64,000 nucleotides of DNA from Echinococcus granulosus (Eukaryota; Platyhelminthes; Cestoda; Cyclophyllidea; Taeniidae), in NCBI RefSeq assembly GCF_000524195.1, contig NW_020170473.1, positions 251,435 to 315,434 on the forward strand. The letters are read 5' to 3'. Shown here one piece after another: positions 27,834 to 39,984 of this stretch (its first letter is position 1; every line of letters begins with the position of its first letter). The notes beneath the pieces are model-generated. The model made no database searches. It was not told the origin of the DNA and saw nothing but the letters and a program-made list of their open reading frames with translations. The position numbers were made by a program, and so were the translations under genes.

Positions 27834-28034
27834 GTTATGCAACGCACCAATTACTTGTTTAACTTTGGGTCTTGGTAACGGGGCACTTAGGGCTCCGCCA
27901 TTGTATCCCCGCTGGTCGGCCTGGCCGCCGGATAATGAAACTAGCCCCCAAGATCTTGTGTACGTCGGCAATACAAATTGTGCTCGAGTATTATATCTTC
28001 TTTCGTCATCAGGGAAGTCTCGGGGCTCTGCACT
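27834..28034 (-). mobile_element. TRIM-like repeat, single copy (minus orientation)
   Basis: Near full-length copy with CTCCGCCATTGTA, a GGCCTGGCC-type core and CTTCAGGGAAGTCTC-type terminal motif (here CATCAGGGAAGTCTC). No internal region is seen beside it. Confidence 0.6.
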
Positions 28035-28727
28035 AGTGGAAAGGGAAGGCGATTCTTGCCTTAAAAGACAATTTTGCTGATTTTTACTGTTGAGTAATAA
28101 ATCCTAGCTGGTCGGAAGATATACATGTACTGTGGATAGGATAATAAGTGACGACCCTTAACAGAAGAGCTGAAAATGAAATCTGTATTTGACAAATACT
28201 CCAGCCCTATGGTCTGCACTAAAACCATTAACAACCCATACGGCACTAGTCGTGGTCGTGAACCATCTTGAAAAGTACGCCACAGAGTTATCCGCCGTAC
28301 CTGTATGAAGGTACCCATTAAGTGAACTAACGATACCTCATCCACTTCTCTACTAGCTGGTTAGAATCCTGACAGATATGCCTCAACAGCACTGAAGTGC
28401 GAACAAATTGGTAAAGAAAAATAAATGGTAAACCTTATTCCTTCTTGTGACTGCTTTAAGACTAGTGTTCCTACGACTAGCGGTGGACGCGCGTGATGGC
28501 TAGCATGCTGCCCCGTCCCCATTTCAATTCCCCACGCAGGACAAAACTCCAGATCCAGTAGAATTATCAGGAGGAATTAGTGACTTTGCCGTCAGATAAC
28601 ATCTCAGTTGCATGCACATTCGTTGACTGGCTTCGTTGATTGGTGGGTGTTATTTTTACAGCACTGCCTATGTTGTGATGGCTGAGCGAGAGCGCCGGAG
28701 ACAACGATCTGAAGAAGAAAGTTGCTG

Positions 28728-28860
28728 TGATGCGTTAATTGCTCGTTTAACTCTGCGTTTCGATGATGTGAGCATTGAAAGCCCCACCACGCTCGTCAGC
28801 CGGAGGGCCTGAACTCTGGGCCATGTCAGTAATTATATGCACTACTGGAAGTCTCGCAGG
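28728..28860 (-). mobile_element. TRIM-like repeat, degenerate copy (minus orientation)
   Basis: Starts GATGCGTTAATTGCTCGTTTAA and keeps only scattered consensus blocks, including GGGCCATG and GAAGTCTCG. The middle is shortened. Confidence 0.4.
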
Positions 28861-29915
28861 AGTAATAGTTAAACAAGTAAGATACAAACTGCCACGTGCT
28901 GCCGTCCGAATTTGAGACTGCACTTTGCCAATCAGCCGGATTGCTTAATCAGTGAACTTGGTACATTCATTAGTGATTTTGAATAATGAAGGCAAGATTT
29001 TACGTTATATTGCACTCCACTTTTCTTTGTTTTGTTTGGGCAGAAACCGAAATCATGCAAATGAAGCCAATCATCATTCCACTAGAGAATGCTGGTAATA
29101 AAATATTGTAGGGTCAGCAGCATAGCCTTACGATTCCTTAAAAAAATGCTGAAAGCGCTGCAATAATGGTACGGATATGATACAAAAAATACTTGCGAGT
29201 TGAACAAATAAATATATAGCAGTCATAGACACAGTGAACGTGACTAAACCTGAAATTTATGCATATTTATGTCTCAGGGGAAGATCCTCCTGAAGCGGAA
29301 ACCTTTAACTCTTCCCGTCTTATTAATGAGGTGCTGCTAATGTTAGTCAGTGCCCGACTAACGCCGCAACACAAACACGGAGAGGGGTTTTCATGTGTGG
29401 GACGATGTTGAGAAGAATTGAAATTAACACATGAAGCGAAGGGCGGTGTACCTTTAAGATTTCAAATGTGTTACCTTTGCAAAACTTCACTTTAAAATTT
29501 AATTCTGTACATGCTTTGGAAAGTGGTCGACTGAAATTCATTCCAACTAGTTCATTTCCACACGCATTAACAGAAGCGTGGCCTGACACCATCATAAATG
29601 AGGCGAGATGGCGGAGGTCGAGGCTAGGCAACATTGATGACAGACTGCCACCTGCCTAAACAAATTTACTCATGGGAAAAGCACCAAACTCATGGTTGAG
29701 CACTTGTTCGTCAAAGCTCCTCCGAGTGTAAAAGGAAATCTGTGTGTCGGCTTGCCGTTTCCGGTATTTGGGTTTAAGTGACTACAGGTGGATGCGTAAA
29801 GGCGAGGGTAGATGTGTGCTTAGTTATGGAAAACGACAGGGCATTCATTCATTCAATTTGGTGACAAATACTGTTTGAAGAAGGAGGTAGTTAAAAAATA
29901 ACTCGAAGGAATCTG

Positions 29916-30106
29916 CAGTACGTTAATTGTTTGTTTCAATTCCGGTTTTGGTAAAGGGCAAATCAGGGGTTATGCCATTGTACCCCCCAGGTGGTCTGGT
30001 TTACGGGCCATCCCAGTAGCCCCAATCCATTCTGTGTGTCGACATTACATATACTGCCCGAGTAGCATGTCCACTACTGTCTTCAAGGAAGTCTCTGGAT
30101 GACACA
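29916..30106 (-). mobile_element. TRIM-like repeat, single copy (minus orientation)
   Basis: Full-length copy: GTACGTTAATTGTTTGTTT at one end, CCATTGTACCCCCC in the middle, CTTCAAGGAAGTCTC near the other end. Confidence 0.6.
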
Positions 30107-30439
30107 AAATCCTTGCCAAAAAATGCGAAGAGCCGTCTAATCTCTCAAAACCACTGTAGGATTTTCGAGCATCAAAGTGACCTTTGGTCCGCTCACAAAA
30201 GTCCCCAGCATAATAGTATAAAATCATCACTTATTTTTTACTTTATGCTAGCGTCTGAGTCCAATATTCCAGCCGAAGTGATTGGGGGCTTTCATTTGCA
30301 TCAATTATTAACACGCAGCCAAAAGGCAGACTAGGCTGAAATCCCATTTCATTGTAAAATACTTTTAAATGTTTACGTAATTAAAAGGGACCAATTCCGT
30401 AAAAAATTTTTTCTAGATAGTTCACAGCCAAGGCTAGTG

Positions 30440-30833
30440 TTGCTTCGGTTGTTACTAGCTTTGCTACAGAGCACGGGCGTGGGGTAGTTGCCGAAGGTGG
30501 ACGTCATTTTCGATCCTTCTGTTGGGGATTGTCACATATTCTCCCATCCACAGCGCATGAACTTCTTCCACCCCGCTAGGGTTTATTACCCAGCAGTTGA
30601 AATCGGGATAGTTGTTCTTTGGGATAAGGTTCGCTTTTCGCTGACGCCAATGTAGCGCCCCAAGACTATTCTGAAGCCGAAAGGAGTTGTAATACTCAAG
30701 CATAATAATGTACTGTTGATGTACAGAAGGGCCTGTAGGTTACAGGCATGGTCCAGAATCCAGGCTGTACGGCGGATCCCCTCATTAGCCCGTTTCTGAA
30801 ACCGAGGGTTAAACAAACAACCAACGTATTACA
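30440..30833 (+). mobile_element. TRIM-like 3' terminal repeat with attached internal segment
   Basis: The terminal repeat is 30652-30833 (TGTAGCGCCCCAAGAC ... ACGTATTACA). The preceding 200 bp (GACGTCATTTTCGATCC, GGGGATTGTCACA, CGGGATAGTTGTTCTTTG) matches the corresponding internal part of the element at 24709-25725. The 5' repeat is missing, so this is a truncated element. Confidence 0.55.
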
Positions 30834-31146
30834 TTAATAATAGACACAAAAATATGCTTTGCTAGTTTTCTCTTTGTCGAGGCTCCTGCCATTTTTGTCT
30901 GAATAAATGCAACAATTGTCGATTATTTACTTGAAAAACTTAAACAATGGGAGCTTTAAATATCTATGCATGTGGAAATGAGCACTGGTGCTTGAAGCAG
31001 CCGAGCACTATTGAATACGCCTTATTCCAGCCCTTAATCATTGCAAGAAGCGAAGCGAAATGAGTTTGGTCGACGTTGGAAGAGCCACCAAAGGGGTGGG
31101 GATCAAGTGGAAGCACTTTCGTGGCATTATTTGTTTACCCCTTGCA

Positions 31147-31168
31147 CGCACGCACACACACACACACA
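31147..31168. repeat. (CA)n microsatellite
   Basis: An imperfect CA run inside 31.14-31.17 kb. Several overlapping open frames around it (31038-31317, both strands) are low-complexity artefacts and not genes. Confidence 0.85.
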
Positions 31169-31363
31169 TGCATGCAGAGACGAAGAGAGAAGAGAGAGGA
31201 CAAAGTTCAAGTCCCGCTCTGTGCGTGTGCATGTATGTGCCGTCGGTGTGCATGCATGCCTGCATAGCGAGTTGTGCACATCAGGTCAGATCATTCCGCC
31301 TTGAACACCAATATTAGGACTGGTTGGTTCAAGCTCACGTCACTCAAACACTACTAAAAATTG

Positions 31364-31561
31364 TGTAATGCTTTAGGCGTTTGCCTAACTCTCAGTTTTG
31401 GTAATAGTCCACTTAGGGGCTCCGCCATTACACCACTCCTGGGTGGCCTGTCCTCTGGTTCATGCTAGTGGCCTCAAGTCCAACTGTACATCAAAAGCTC
31501 ATTGTTTGGCTCCAGTATTATGTCTTTTTTGTACTCAATGAAGCCTCGGGGCGCTATACAA
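31364..31561 (-). mobile_element. TRIM-like repeat, single copy (minus orientation)
   Basis: TGTAATGC at the left, GGGGCTCCGCCATTACACC in the middle, GCCTCGGGGCGCTATACA at the right; both ends keep the TGTA/TACA termini. Confidence 0.6.
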
Positions 31562-32074
31562 CATTCTAAATAACTAATGGGAAAATTTATGCATTTATTT
31601 ATTGAGGGATATTAATATGCGGTTATCGTATATTGACCTTAAAAATATCCCAACATCCCAGGTACCGAGTTTCCGAGTGAACAACTCTGACACCAAGCTT
31701 GGAATGCTCCTTTTTACACTGTGGGAAAGCAACATTACTATTTCTGGAATGGAAACGAGTTTTGGTGCCTCTTGACAAGTAGGTGAATTATGCTACAGCT
31801 AGAATTTGACTTACTTTCAGCTACATCTAGTACCCAGTGCATTGCAGACTACAGGGAATGATTGTTGCCAGGGCTGAGGAAAAGTTTCATTTCAGTAGGT
31901 CGATTTACTAATGAAAATGACAGAAATGAAAGTGACCGCACTGAAGGTAAATGCATATCAAACAAGGCGCGAATTAGATGCAGCAATTTTTGATGTCTTG
32001 TCATTTCGATGGCACTGAACGATTAATTAAACAAGACCGCACACAGAAGGGAAATATAGCTGAACCTTCTACTC

Positions 32075-32254
32075 TTGCGCTTAAAGCCTTCTCAGAAGAC
32101 GAAAGGGGATATACTACTTAGGCAGAATGTGTCGTATCGACGCACAGAAGGGCTGAGGGGCTACTGGAATGGCCCGATAGCCAGGTCACCCGGTGGAGTC
32201 TCCAAGTGGCCCTTGACTAAAAAACGGGAGTTAAGCAAACAATGAACGCATTAC
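32075..32254 (+). mobile_element. TRIM-like repeat, single copy (plus orientation)
   Basis: CAGAAGACGAAAGGGGATA head, GGTCACCCGGTGGAG core and AACAATGAACGCATTACA tail. The first few bases are diverged. Confidence 0.6.
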
Positions 32255-32818
32255 ATAGCCCCTCTTCATTCTTGTGCAGAGTTCACCAAGTTGGATGCTC
32301 CATACATTAGAATGTAGATCTAAGTCCAAGGATGAGAATAACTCACAACTAGCCTTCTTTGTCTTGCATATACTCATTCCCAGGTAAAGGCGGTAATATT
32401 AAAGACGTTGATGAAGAAAGTACTAGGGGAAATTTTCCACAAAGCTTAGCTCTATCCCTTTTCCACTGAAATGTCCTGTCATAAAGAAACAAATCTTCGT
32501 ACCGATTTCAGAAATAGGCGAATGATAAATCCAAATGGTGACATCCTCACCACCTGCGCATGATTTGGTTGGCATGGTAACTCTCCATCCAACATTTGAA
32601 CCCCGGACTTAGAAGGACAGAGCAGCAGATGCGACGTAGACAGGCGTGAGGACATAAATTTGGTAAACGACTTTGCCAACTGTCAACCACTCTCCGAGGC
32701 AACAAAGCGCAGCAGTTCCAGGGACAGGAGTGATAAGGGCAAGTTTATAGAGGTGGGTAAGGAAGTGGGGTCGAATCTCCCTCCCATCCTCAAAGCTTGT
32801 GTTGTCTTATGTGTCAAA

Positions 32819-32918
32819 NNNNNNNNNNNNNNNNNNNNNNNNNNNNNNNNNNNNNNNNNNNNNNNNNNNNNNNNNNNNNNNNNNNNNNNNNNNNNNNNNN
32901 NNNNNNNNNNNNNNNNNN
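32819..32918. other. Assembly gap (100 N)
   Basis: Exactly 100 N, the usual placeholder for a gap of unknown length. Open frames reported through it are meaningless. Its flanks match the ends of the repeat at 13021-13627. Confidence 0.98.
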
Positions 32919-33741
32919 GGTCCCTCCTGGTTGCCTTTTACCACTAGGAAGATAGAATCATCCATAGTCAGTGATACTGATCTCATCACTCCTGTTCACA
33001 CATTTGCTTGATCCAACCGATGGAACCACCTTCAAACACTAACTAAAGTGTCTACCTGTAGTAGAAAATGAGAATGGTGCATCCATTCATTGGAGTGTGA
33101 CACAACACCCGTGGAAGTCGACTGACCCCGAGCGAAGTCAAGCACAGAAAATACAACAAAAATTGTTTTCTTTCGTCGGGCCACATATTGATTTGCAGTT
33201 GGTAATGGTGATAGCAGGTGGTACTTGTCCCGTGGGGGAGAGGAGACAATGGGAGGGGTGTGCAGTAGTTTGCTGAAAGCGTGACAGCTTAAGAGAGGGG
33301 AGGCAACGGCGTCAGTGCATACTCGCATACACACCCACACAAGACAACAGTGCGGTTGCATGAAATACACACTAGCAAACATATGTGGAAGTAGTGATTT
33401 CATTTACAGGTTCAGAAAATGGAGTAAGAGGTGGTGAAGAAAAGATTGAAAGAGACATACCAATCCTTAAATGTAGGAGAAAAACACTACGAGGTACAAA
33501 CGGTGTACGGTGAGGACTTATGGGGCCGAGAAATACGACCGTAGTAAAAATTAAGGAACTTGTGTATGTGAAGAGTAGGAGAGGAGAGATAGAGAGTGAT
33601 TCTATGCTCAAATAATTTACGGTGCTTCAGTGTGTCTGTGTGCGCGCGAGTGGGCAGAGGAAGCAATGTCCAATCATTTTTTCTCTACTGTTTTGTTTCC
33701 CAATGGCGAGATGGAGCGAGCAAGAGCGTTGAGGAGGGCCA

Positions 33742-36700
33742 TCAGGAGATGCTGCCAGTGGGGTTCTCGGAAGCCTGCTTGGCTCCTTCCGTCGACTTCG
33801 ATGAATCAGTCGCAGCAGTACCTGGGTCTACCTCGTTGGAGGACTCTTGATGACCACCATTGTTGCTGCTACCGGAGACCTCATTGCCTCGGACTTTAAC
33901 CTCGGCTGGAGAGGTAAAAAAAGTAGGAGAGCTCATGCGCCCTTCAACATCGTAAATTAACGATGCGTTGAGGCATTGCAGACAACAATGATTGTCTCCT
34001 ATACTAGCGCTCTAAATGGTAATAGCTGTTTGGGCCGTTACTGGTATAAAAAGCTTCATAGCTCCAATTTGCGTAGGCCTCCACATATCCGCACTATAAA
34101 GCGATGATAAGGAGGCAAATTTGGCCATAAAGATCAAAAGAAAAATTTACACCTGTTTCACTCTTTGGGCGGGACTAAAAGTTTTCAGTCGAAGCATGGT
34201 GAAGAAGACACGAACACTGCGGAACAATTAAACAATATTGCCATCAAAAAGCCCCAACTTCAATGATTTGCAGTAGCACAACAATTGGAGGACAATAAAC
34301 TTAACTGTTTCAGAGAACCCTTGATAATAACGCGGCGCTTAGTGATAGTCCAGTGGCAATTCAAACCGAGTAATAAGATTTAAGTGAGATTCTACAAATA
34401 TTAAGCCACTTTGAAATTCACTTCCCTATAAAACGTGGTGACTGAACCGCATCCACCATAGACAAGAAACGTGAATTGTCAAAATGCGAACTTATGAACC
34501 AGTGCTACACACGGCTCCCGAAGGAAAAGTAGCCTGCTGTAACGAAACTGCGCGAAATCAATTGCCCCCTAACAGAGATCCTAAGCCAACAAAATGGGAG
34601 TTTAGAATCATGCATTAGTGGTGATTTACCAATCTGAAGTATTTTGTTCTGGTAACTAGCTGCAACGACCACCTAAAGAATTACAGCAAGCTCCCGATTT
34701 AAAACAGCTAGTGGGTGACGCATTTATTGGGGCAAAAAGGGAATGGAAAAGGCCTGGGAAAACTTTTGTCAATTGCTACTATAAATACGGTTATGTAGCC
34801 TATTTTTATGATTCTCACTCCATGTAGTAGCGCACAATAATGCGTCTCAAAAGGCAACTAATAGCGATGTGTTAAACAGATAGGGACAGTTTGGTTAAAA
34901 ATGACAGTATCCGTAAAACTGTCGCCGCATTTTATGCCTGCATCGACACCTGCATAGATGTTTTTTAACAAGTACTACAAAACCTTTGATGCTGCCACTT
35001 ACTAGAATGCTTGTGAGTAGAATCCTTGGATTGGACAGAAGAGGCGACAGTGGAGGTGGAGGGTTTATCACCAGCGGCCGACTGCAAGTGATCGGGCGGG
35101 TCGGAATCGAAGAGATGTGGTGGCAGGGGGTTGCCGTTGGGCAGTTTACCTCCAGACGCTCTCAGATCCCGAATCTCGTCGAATGCGCGGTCAAGGAGGC
35201 CTTGTCTCGGCGGCAGCCTATTGTTGGGGTTATATACGAGCATCCTGGACATGAGCGCAAGCAGATCAGCCGGTGTGTGGCGCGGAAAGAAGAGCTTCAC
35301 CGGGCAGGATTGTACATCGGGGAAGTTGTAAGACTCGTACATGGGGTTCATGCTCGCAATGTCTTCTGCCGTTGGCGTCCCCAGTACACGAATCACTTTC
35401 ACTAACTGGTCCACTGAATCGGCGCCTGTGAAGAGACACTGATGACGCAACATTTCGGCCAATACACATCCTGCGCCCCACGTATCGATAGCGCAAGTGT
35501 ACATCTGCGCTCCGAACAGCAACTCCGGTGCTCGATAGTACCTACAGGCAGAAAAAACGTTTCGGAGCCGTGAGGCTCAACAACGAATTATGGAATTACT
35601 CTTTCCCCGTGTTTAGCAAGTTTTCTCCCGTTAATTAAAGTACGGACCTTGTTGCAGTCAAGATAGACCACTATGTAATGCTAGCACCCAGTAAGGAAAG
35701 AGACACTGTTAGATCAATCAAGCTGGCTTAGCAAAAAAAAACAGTAATGAAAATTTCGAAAGTAGTGAATAATAGTCGAAATCTCGTCCAGGGATCGAAC
35801 CCGAGAGATAATGAAGCAAATCCTGCGGTAAAAAAAATTAAAGGGAAAGTCATCTAACGTATTGCCGAGGTCACAGCATAACTGCATAGTCTACTCGAAG
35901 GGCCAATTCGAGAACGCAAAAACGGGTTCACACGGTTTGTTAGTGCGTCTAGAGTGCAGGTGCTTACACGAGGTCAGATCGCATGCAACTCGGCTAGAGA
36001 ACGACAGATTAAATAGGAAAAAAAGGAATGCACAATTCAATTAGGTCACCATTACAATCACTAGATTTCAATCGAGATATGATTAAGACCAACCATTTCT
36101 TATCTAATCGATATCACTGACGAAAAAGTAGTCACTAAAGCTACCCAAGAGAAATGCACCAACGAAGAGCATTCTACCAAAGCAATTACATCTAAAAGAG
36201 CCTACCGAGAAGAAATATAGGAGACGTTAGTTGTTCCAGGGACCATTTCCTTGGCACTGCCGAAGTCACATAGCTTCAGAACCATGGTCTGCTCATTAAC
36301 AAGAAGATTTGAGGACTTAAGATCCCTATGACAAATTTGGTGACTGTGCAGATAGGCTAGAGCTTTGAGCATTTGATAGGTGAACAATTTGACAGTAAGT
36401 GGAGGAATGCTCATATTGCGTTGAAAGTACATGTAGACCAATTCACACAGACTGCCCGGAAAGCACTCGAGCACTAAATGCAAATACACATCCATATCCG
36501 CGCTTGGTGGCATATCCGTGCATACGCCTTCGCACGGCTGTTGCGAATTCCTCGACCGCGTGCGCGATGCGGAGGACGAAGTGGAAAAGTAGTAGTAGTA
36601 AAATTTAACCACGTTTGGATGCCTGTTGAGCTTTTGCATGATACTCAACTCCCGATTTTTGTAGCGTGGATCCTGTAGCACCCGCTTCACAGCAACTGAT

Positions 36701-37041
36701 AATACAGTGCTGTCAGAGGAATTAGCAGTAGCAGATGAGGAGGACTTATCGTCGGCAGTCTTCGAGGGAGGCGGAGTGGTAAGAGTGGCCTTTTCAATCT
36801 GCCCGAAGGTACCCTGACCAATTGTGCCGGAGAAACTGAGGTGGATCGACACCGGGGTATTGTCTAAAGCATTTCTAGCCTGTACCACCAACTGCCGAGG
36901 CAAAGCTAGGCGTCCAGAAATCAAACTGGCGAAGGGACCGCCCACACGACTTGATTTATTATGAGCGGGTTTGGACGTATTATTGGCGTTGGTGTGATTA
37001 CTGCCTTGCGTAGCTCCGCTATGCCGCGAAGCGAGACTCAT
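33742..37041 (-). CDS. GSK3: Divergent glycogen synthase kinase 3-like Ser/Thr kinase (three exons)
   Basis: Exons 37041-36206, 35541-35003 and 33905-33742 join in phase to 512 aa. Residues 1-65 are a Ser/Asn-rich leader. The glycine loop is GTIGQGTFGQ and the catalytic Lys sits in VAVKRVLQDPRYKNRELSI. The catalytic loop is CHRDLKSSNLLV, with DFGSAKEMVPGTTNVSYISS and then RYYRAPELLFGA carrying the activating-tyrosine position. VLGTPTAEDIASMNPMYESY and FDEIRDLRASGGKLPNG complete the GSK3 fold. The three residues of the primed-phosphate pocket (Arg of RYKNRE, Arg of HRD, Lys of SAK) are all present. Unusual points: HRDLKSSN instead of the HRDIKPQN usual in GSK3, a Ser-rich insert before the catalytic Lys, and another between the alphaC strand and the hinge. 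The third exon encodes a disordered tail; its acceptor (CTCTCCAG) and phase fit the donor at 35002. Without it, the frame ends at 34965 after a few extra residues. Confidence 0.85.
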
Positions 37042-38598
37042 ATCGGAACTTCGTATGGGATGAAATCACACAAATGACAGAGACCTGCTGAGTTGATGAC
37101 GGTTCAGATGATCTGCAAATCAAGACACGTAAGCGAACTACACTTTGACAAAGTACTTAAGAACTCCCCTCTGATCTCAAACAGCCTAAAATGTGCGCAG
37201 ATACACCAGTTACTTATGAAAACTACGCATGAATACTAACAAAGTTCTGTACTTTCCGGATTTTGAAAGAAATAATATGGTCTAAGTTCATTTAGTAAGA
37301 AGGGTTCCAGGCCAATTATACGAGGAGCCTCCAAGTGATTTAAACACCTCACCAAGGCAGTTATTCCGACACATCAACCAAACCAAATCGCCTTCGAGCT
37401 CCTCTACCTGCTGATAAGGAGACACCACAATTAATAGTAAGACTAGACGCCAAGTCCAAAAAGCCCCGCAGCCCAATGACGGGCAATTCAAACAAATTCA
37501 CAGGCAAAATTATGGCCCCAAACGCATTATTCGAATTGCACAATACCTTATCATATAATACATATTTCGGCTTTTTAATATATTAGAAAACAACATTAAA
37601 TCGTGCATATTCAGCTTGCAGAAAATGAAATGTAGGTTGAATGACCCATTGATAAAAGAGCTTTCGAAAAAAAAAAGATAAAACTGTAATAAAAAAATTA
37701 CTTTTAAGAAAAAGAGGGCGGTTTACTTTTTAGATGGTTTCCAAGCATCATTACCTCGTGGCTATGTTAGGCGCAGTAGATTCATTTTTGCATTATGCTG
37801 AGCAATTTACATTCACATTGCGAGTTAAACGTGTAATTTTCTGATAGTGTTTAGACTTTTGCATTTAAATTGCGGACTCAAATAAGTCTCTGTCTTTGTA
37901 AGTTTGCTCAGAGGCTTATCCCCCTGACCATACATGTAGCCTCTCAGCACTTTCCGCGTTATCAATAAGTTTTCTGCCATAGCACTATGCTTTCTTACAC
38001 TTTTAAGAAAATCCCGGAATGCTGTAAATGTAAAATGACATAAAATAGGTCATAACCACTTTGGTTTCCTGGACCTTCTCAATCGTGACTGACACTTTCG
38101 CTGCTTTTTGAGATCCTAGAATCTTCGATTAAATAATTATGGCCTAAAATGATCTTAAAAAAAACTTTTGCTTAGGTGCAGGGGAGTTTGAAAACTATAA
38201 GCAAGTGTAACCCTTACGTTGTTTTAATGTACCGTTCAGGGAGGAGGCAATCGGGAAATTCGAGCCTCGTGGCTGGATGGTCCTCTCCCGTACCTACTGA
38301 CTGCAGCTCCTCTCCTTCTTGAACATTGTATTTTCCCTCTCCATCTTGTCACCTTTAATAAATATGTCCAAAGCGAATCAACCTGGCTTGACTAAGAACG
38401 CTAGGAACAGGGAAGAGGAGACTGATGAGTCGCGCGTTTCACAAGACCCACGCTTAGATCCTAGAGTAAAAGTACAACCTGCGAGATGTAAACTACCAAA
38501 TTGCTGCATTTAGTTCACGCTCTTTGCAATGAGATCAGCATTGAAAATTTCCTTATACTAAAAATTAAAGGGATTTAAAGGCGAATAAAGGATTTCGT
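37042..38598. other. Intergenic stretch, no supported gene
   Basis: AT-rich DNA upstream of the GSK3-like gene, presumably with its promoter and 5' UTR. No exon with family resemblance was found. Confidence 0.5.
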
Positions 38599-38798
38599 GT
38601 AATACGATAGTGGTTTATCTCTCGGTTCTCGTGAGGCGCCACTTCTGTACTTCGAACTAGCCCCCTTGTACCTCGCTGGGTGGGCTGGCCTTTTGGGCCA
38701 TGCCAATAGCCTAGACACCTTCTCTGTGCTAAATATATATATTCTGCACGAGTATTGTGTCTTCTTTCGTCTTCGGGGAGTCTTGGGCCGCTACATTC
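38599..38798 (-). mobile_element. TRIM-like repeat, AT-rich subfamily (minus orientation)
   Basis: Shares CTTCTTTCGTCTTCGGGGAGTCT and the GGCTGGCCTTTTGGGCCATG core with the main family, but has a TATATATATTCTGC block and a TAATACGATAGTGGTTTATC end. It is nearly the same as the copy at 39258-39460. Confidence 0.6.
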
Positions 38799-38945
38799 GC
38801 CACTTTGCAAGAATAGGTTTGAAAATGAATCGTTGCCTTACTTAACATCATGCTCAAGTCTGTAGGCCTCTTAGTACCTATGGGATTTAGTTCTGCTAGA
38901 TAGCCTGCTTCACCAACATCTACGCTTTTTTTATATATTAATGAT

Positions 38946-39137
38946 ATATCGTCCCGAGCCCTCCCTGAAGACGAAGGAAGGCACAATACTCGGGCAGCAT
39001 ATATATATTCAGCACAGAGGTGTTTGGGCTGCTGGCATAGCCCGGAGGCCAGCCCACCCGGTGAGGTACAAGAAGGCAGATTCAAAAGTTCAAAAGTGGC
39101 GTTTCATCAATACCGAAAGATAAACCACCATCGTATT
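38946..39137 (+). mobile_element. TRIM-like repeat, AT-rich subfamily (plus orientation)
   Basis: Inverted relative to its two neighbours. It has CCTCCCTGAAGACGAAGGAA, ATATATATATTCAGCACAG and a GATAAACCACCATCGTATTA end, so it could pair with either neighbour as a hairpin. Confidence 0.55.
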
Positions 39138-39257
39138 AAAAGTGATACATTTTTCTTTGTGCTGTTGTGATTTATAACAAATTTAATAAGGCCTTAAGAA
39201 ACCACATCGGTAGCTAAAGTCGAACCCGATCTAGAGGTCAGCTGCAAAACGATAGTG

Positions 39258-39460
39258 TAGTGTAATACGATAGTGGTTTATCTCTCGGTTCTCGTGAGTC
39301 GCCACTTTCGTATTTTTAATTAGCCCCTTTGTACGTCGCTGGGTCGGCTGGCCTTTTGGGCCATGCCAATAGCCCAGACACCTTCTCTGTGCTGAATATA
39401 TATATTCTGCCCGAGTATTTTGTCTTCTTTTGTCTTCAAGGAGTCTCAAAACGCTACATT
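39258..39460 (-). mobile_element. TRIM-like repeat, AT-rich subfamily (minus orientation)
   Basis: Close match to 38599-38798 over nearly its whole length (AATACGATAGTGGTTTATCT, GGCCTTTTGGGCCATGCCAA, TATATATATTCTGC). It lies about 530 bp upstream of the PTDSS start. Confidence 0.6.
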
Positions 39461-39984
39461 TAGGTACCTCTAGACCTTACTACCAAACCTTCCTTTATGG
39501 TGAGGTAAAGTAATTTAGCTCTAGAGATGCCCAAATGTGTAATACCTTTGCAGATTATAAAGTCGCTTACATGTTATAAGATTTGTGTCGAATTTGGTAG
39601 ATTCGCAAACTTTTTCTTATTATACTTCTTCAAACGGTAGTTTTGCCTTTTAAGTAGAATGTTTTTCAAGCGTTAAAATCCAAGTAGTGTCCAAAAGCGT
39701 GATAATTTGCATGTGATAGATGGTTTGTATGATGATTAGGGTCTGCCAATTTGTTGATACTTCACAAATTACTGCTTTTTGCACACTTCACCTTGGGTCT
39801 TTTAGGCTATTTACAAAAATGTGCCTGGGTACATGTTTGCGAAAATTGCTCAGTTATATTAAAATAAACAGGTACCTTTAACTTCCTTTTAGTGTTTTTT
39901 TTTTTCATTAGCCTATAGATCGCTCTTTCGAAATCTCTGGGGCACGTAGTACCCATTTTTCGTCCTCAAGGTCAGCTGTTTAAA

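Noticed and set aside
31038..31317. Several overlapping open frames on both strands
   Set aside because: They are produced by the CA microsatellite and nearby low-complexity DNA.
33032..33403. 123-codon minus-strand frame downstream of the GSK3-like gene
   Set aside because: It follows the GSK3 stop codon, has simple composition and no family; most likely 3' UTR or intergenic.
35781..35880. tRNA-like B box on the minus strand (GGGTTCGATCCC)
   Set aside because: No matching acceptor stem, anticodon arm or A box lies at the right distance; a chance match or a decayed fragment.
39215..39245. Second B-box-like motif (GGGTTCGAC on minus) beside a repeat copy
   Set aside because: No cloverleaf can be drawn, and it does not recur beside other copies, so there is no support for a tRNA-derived SINE head.
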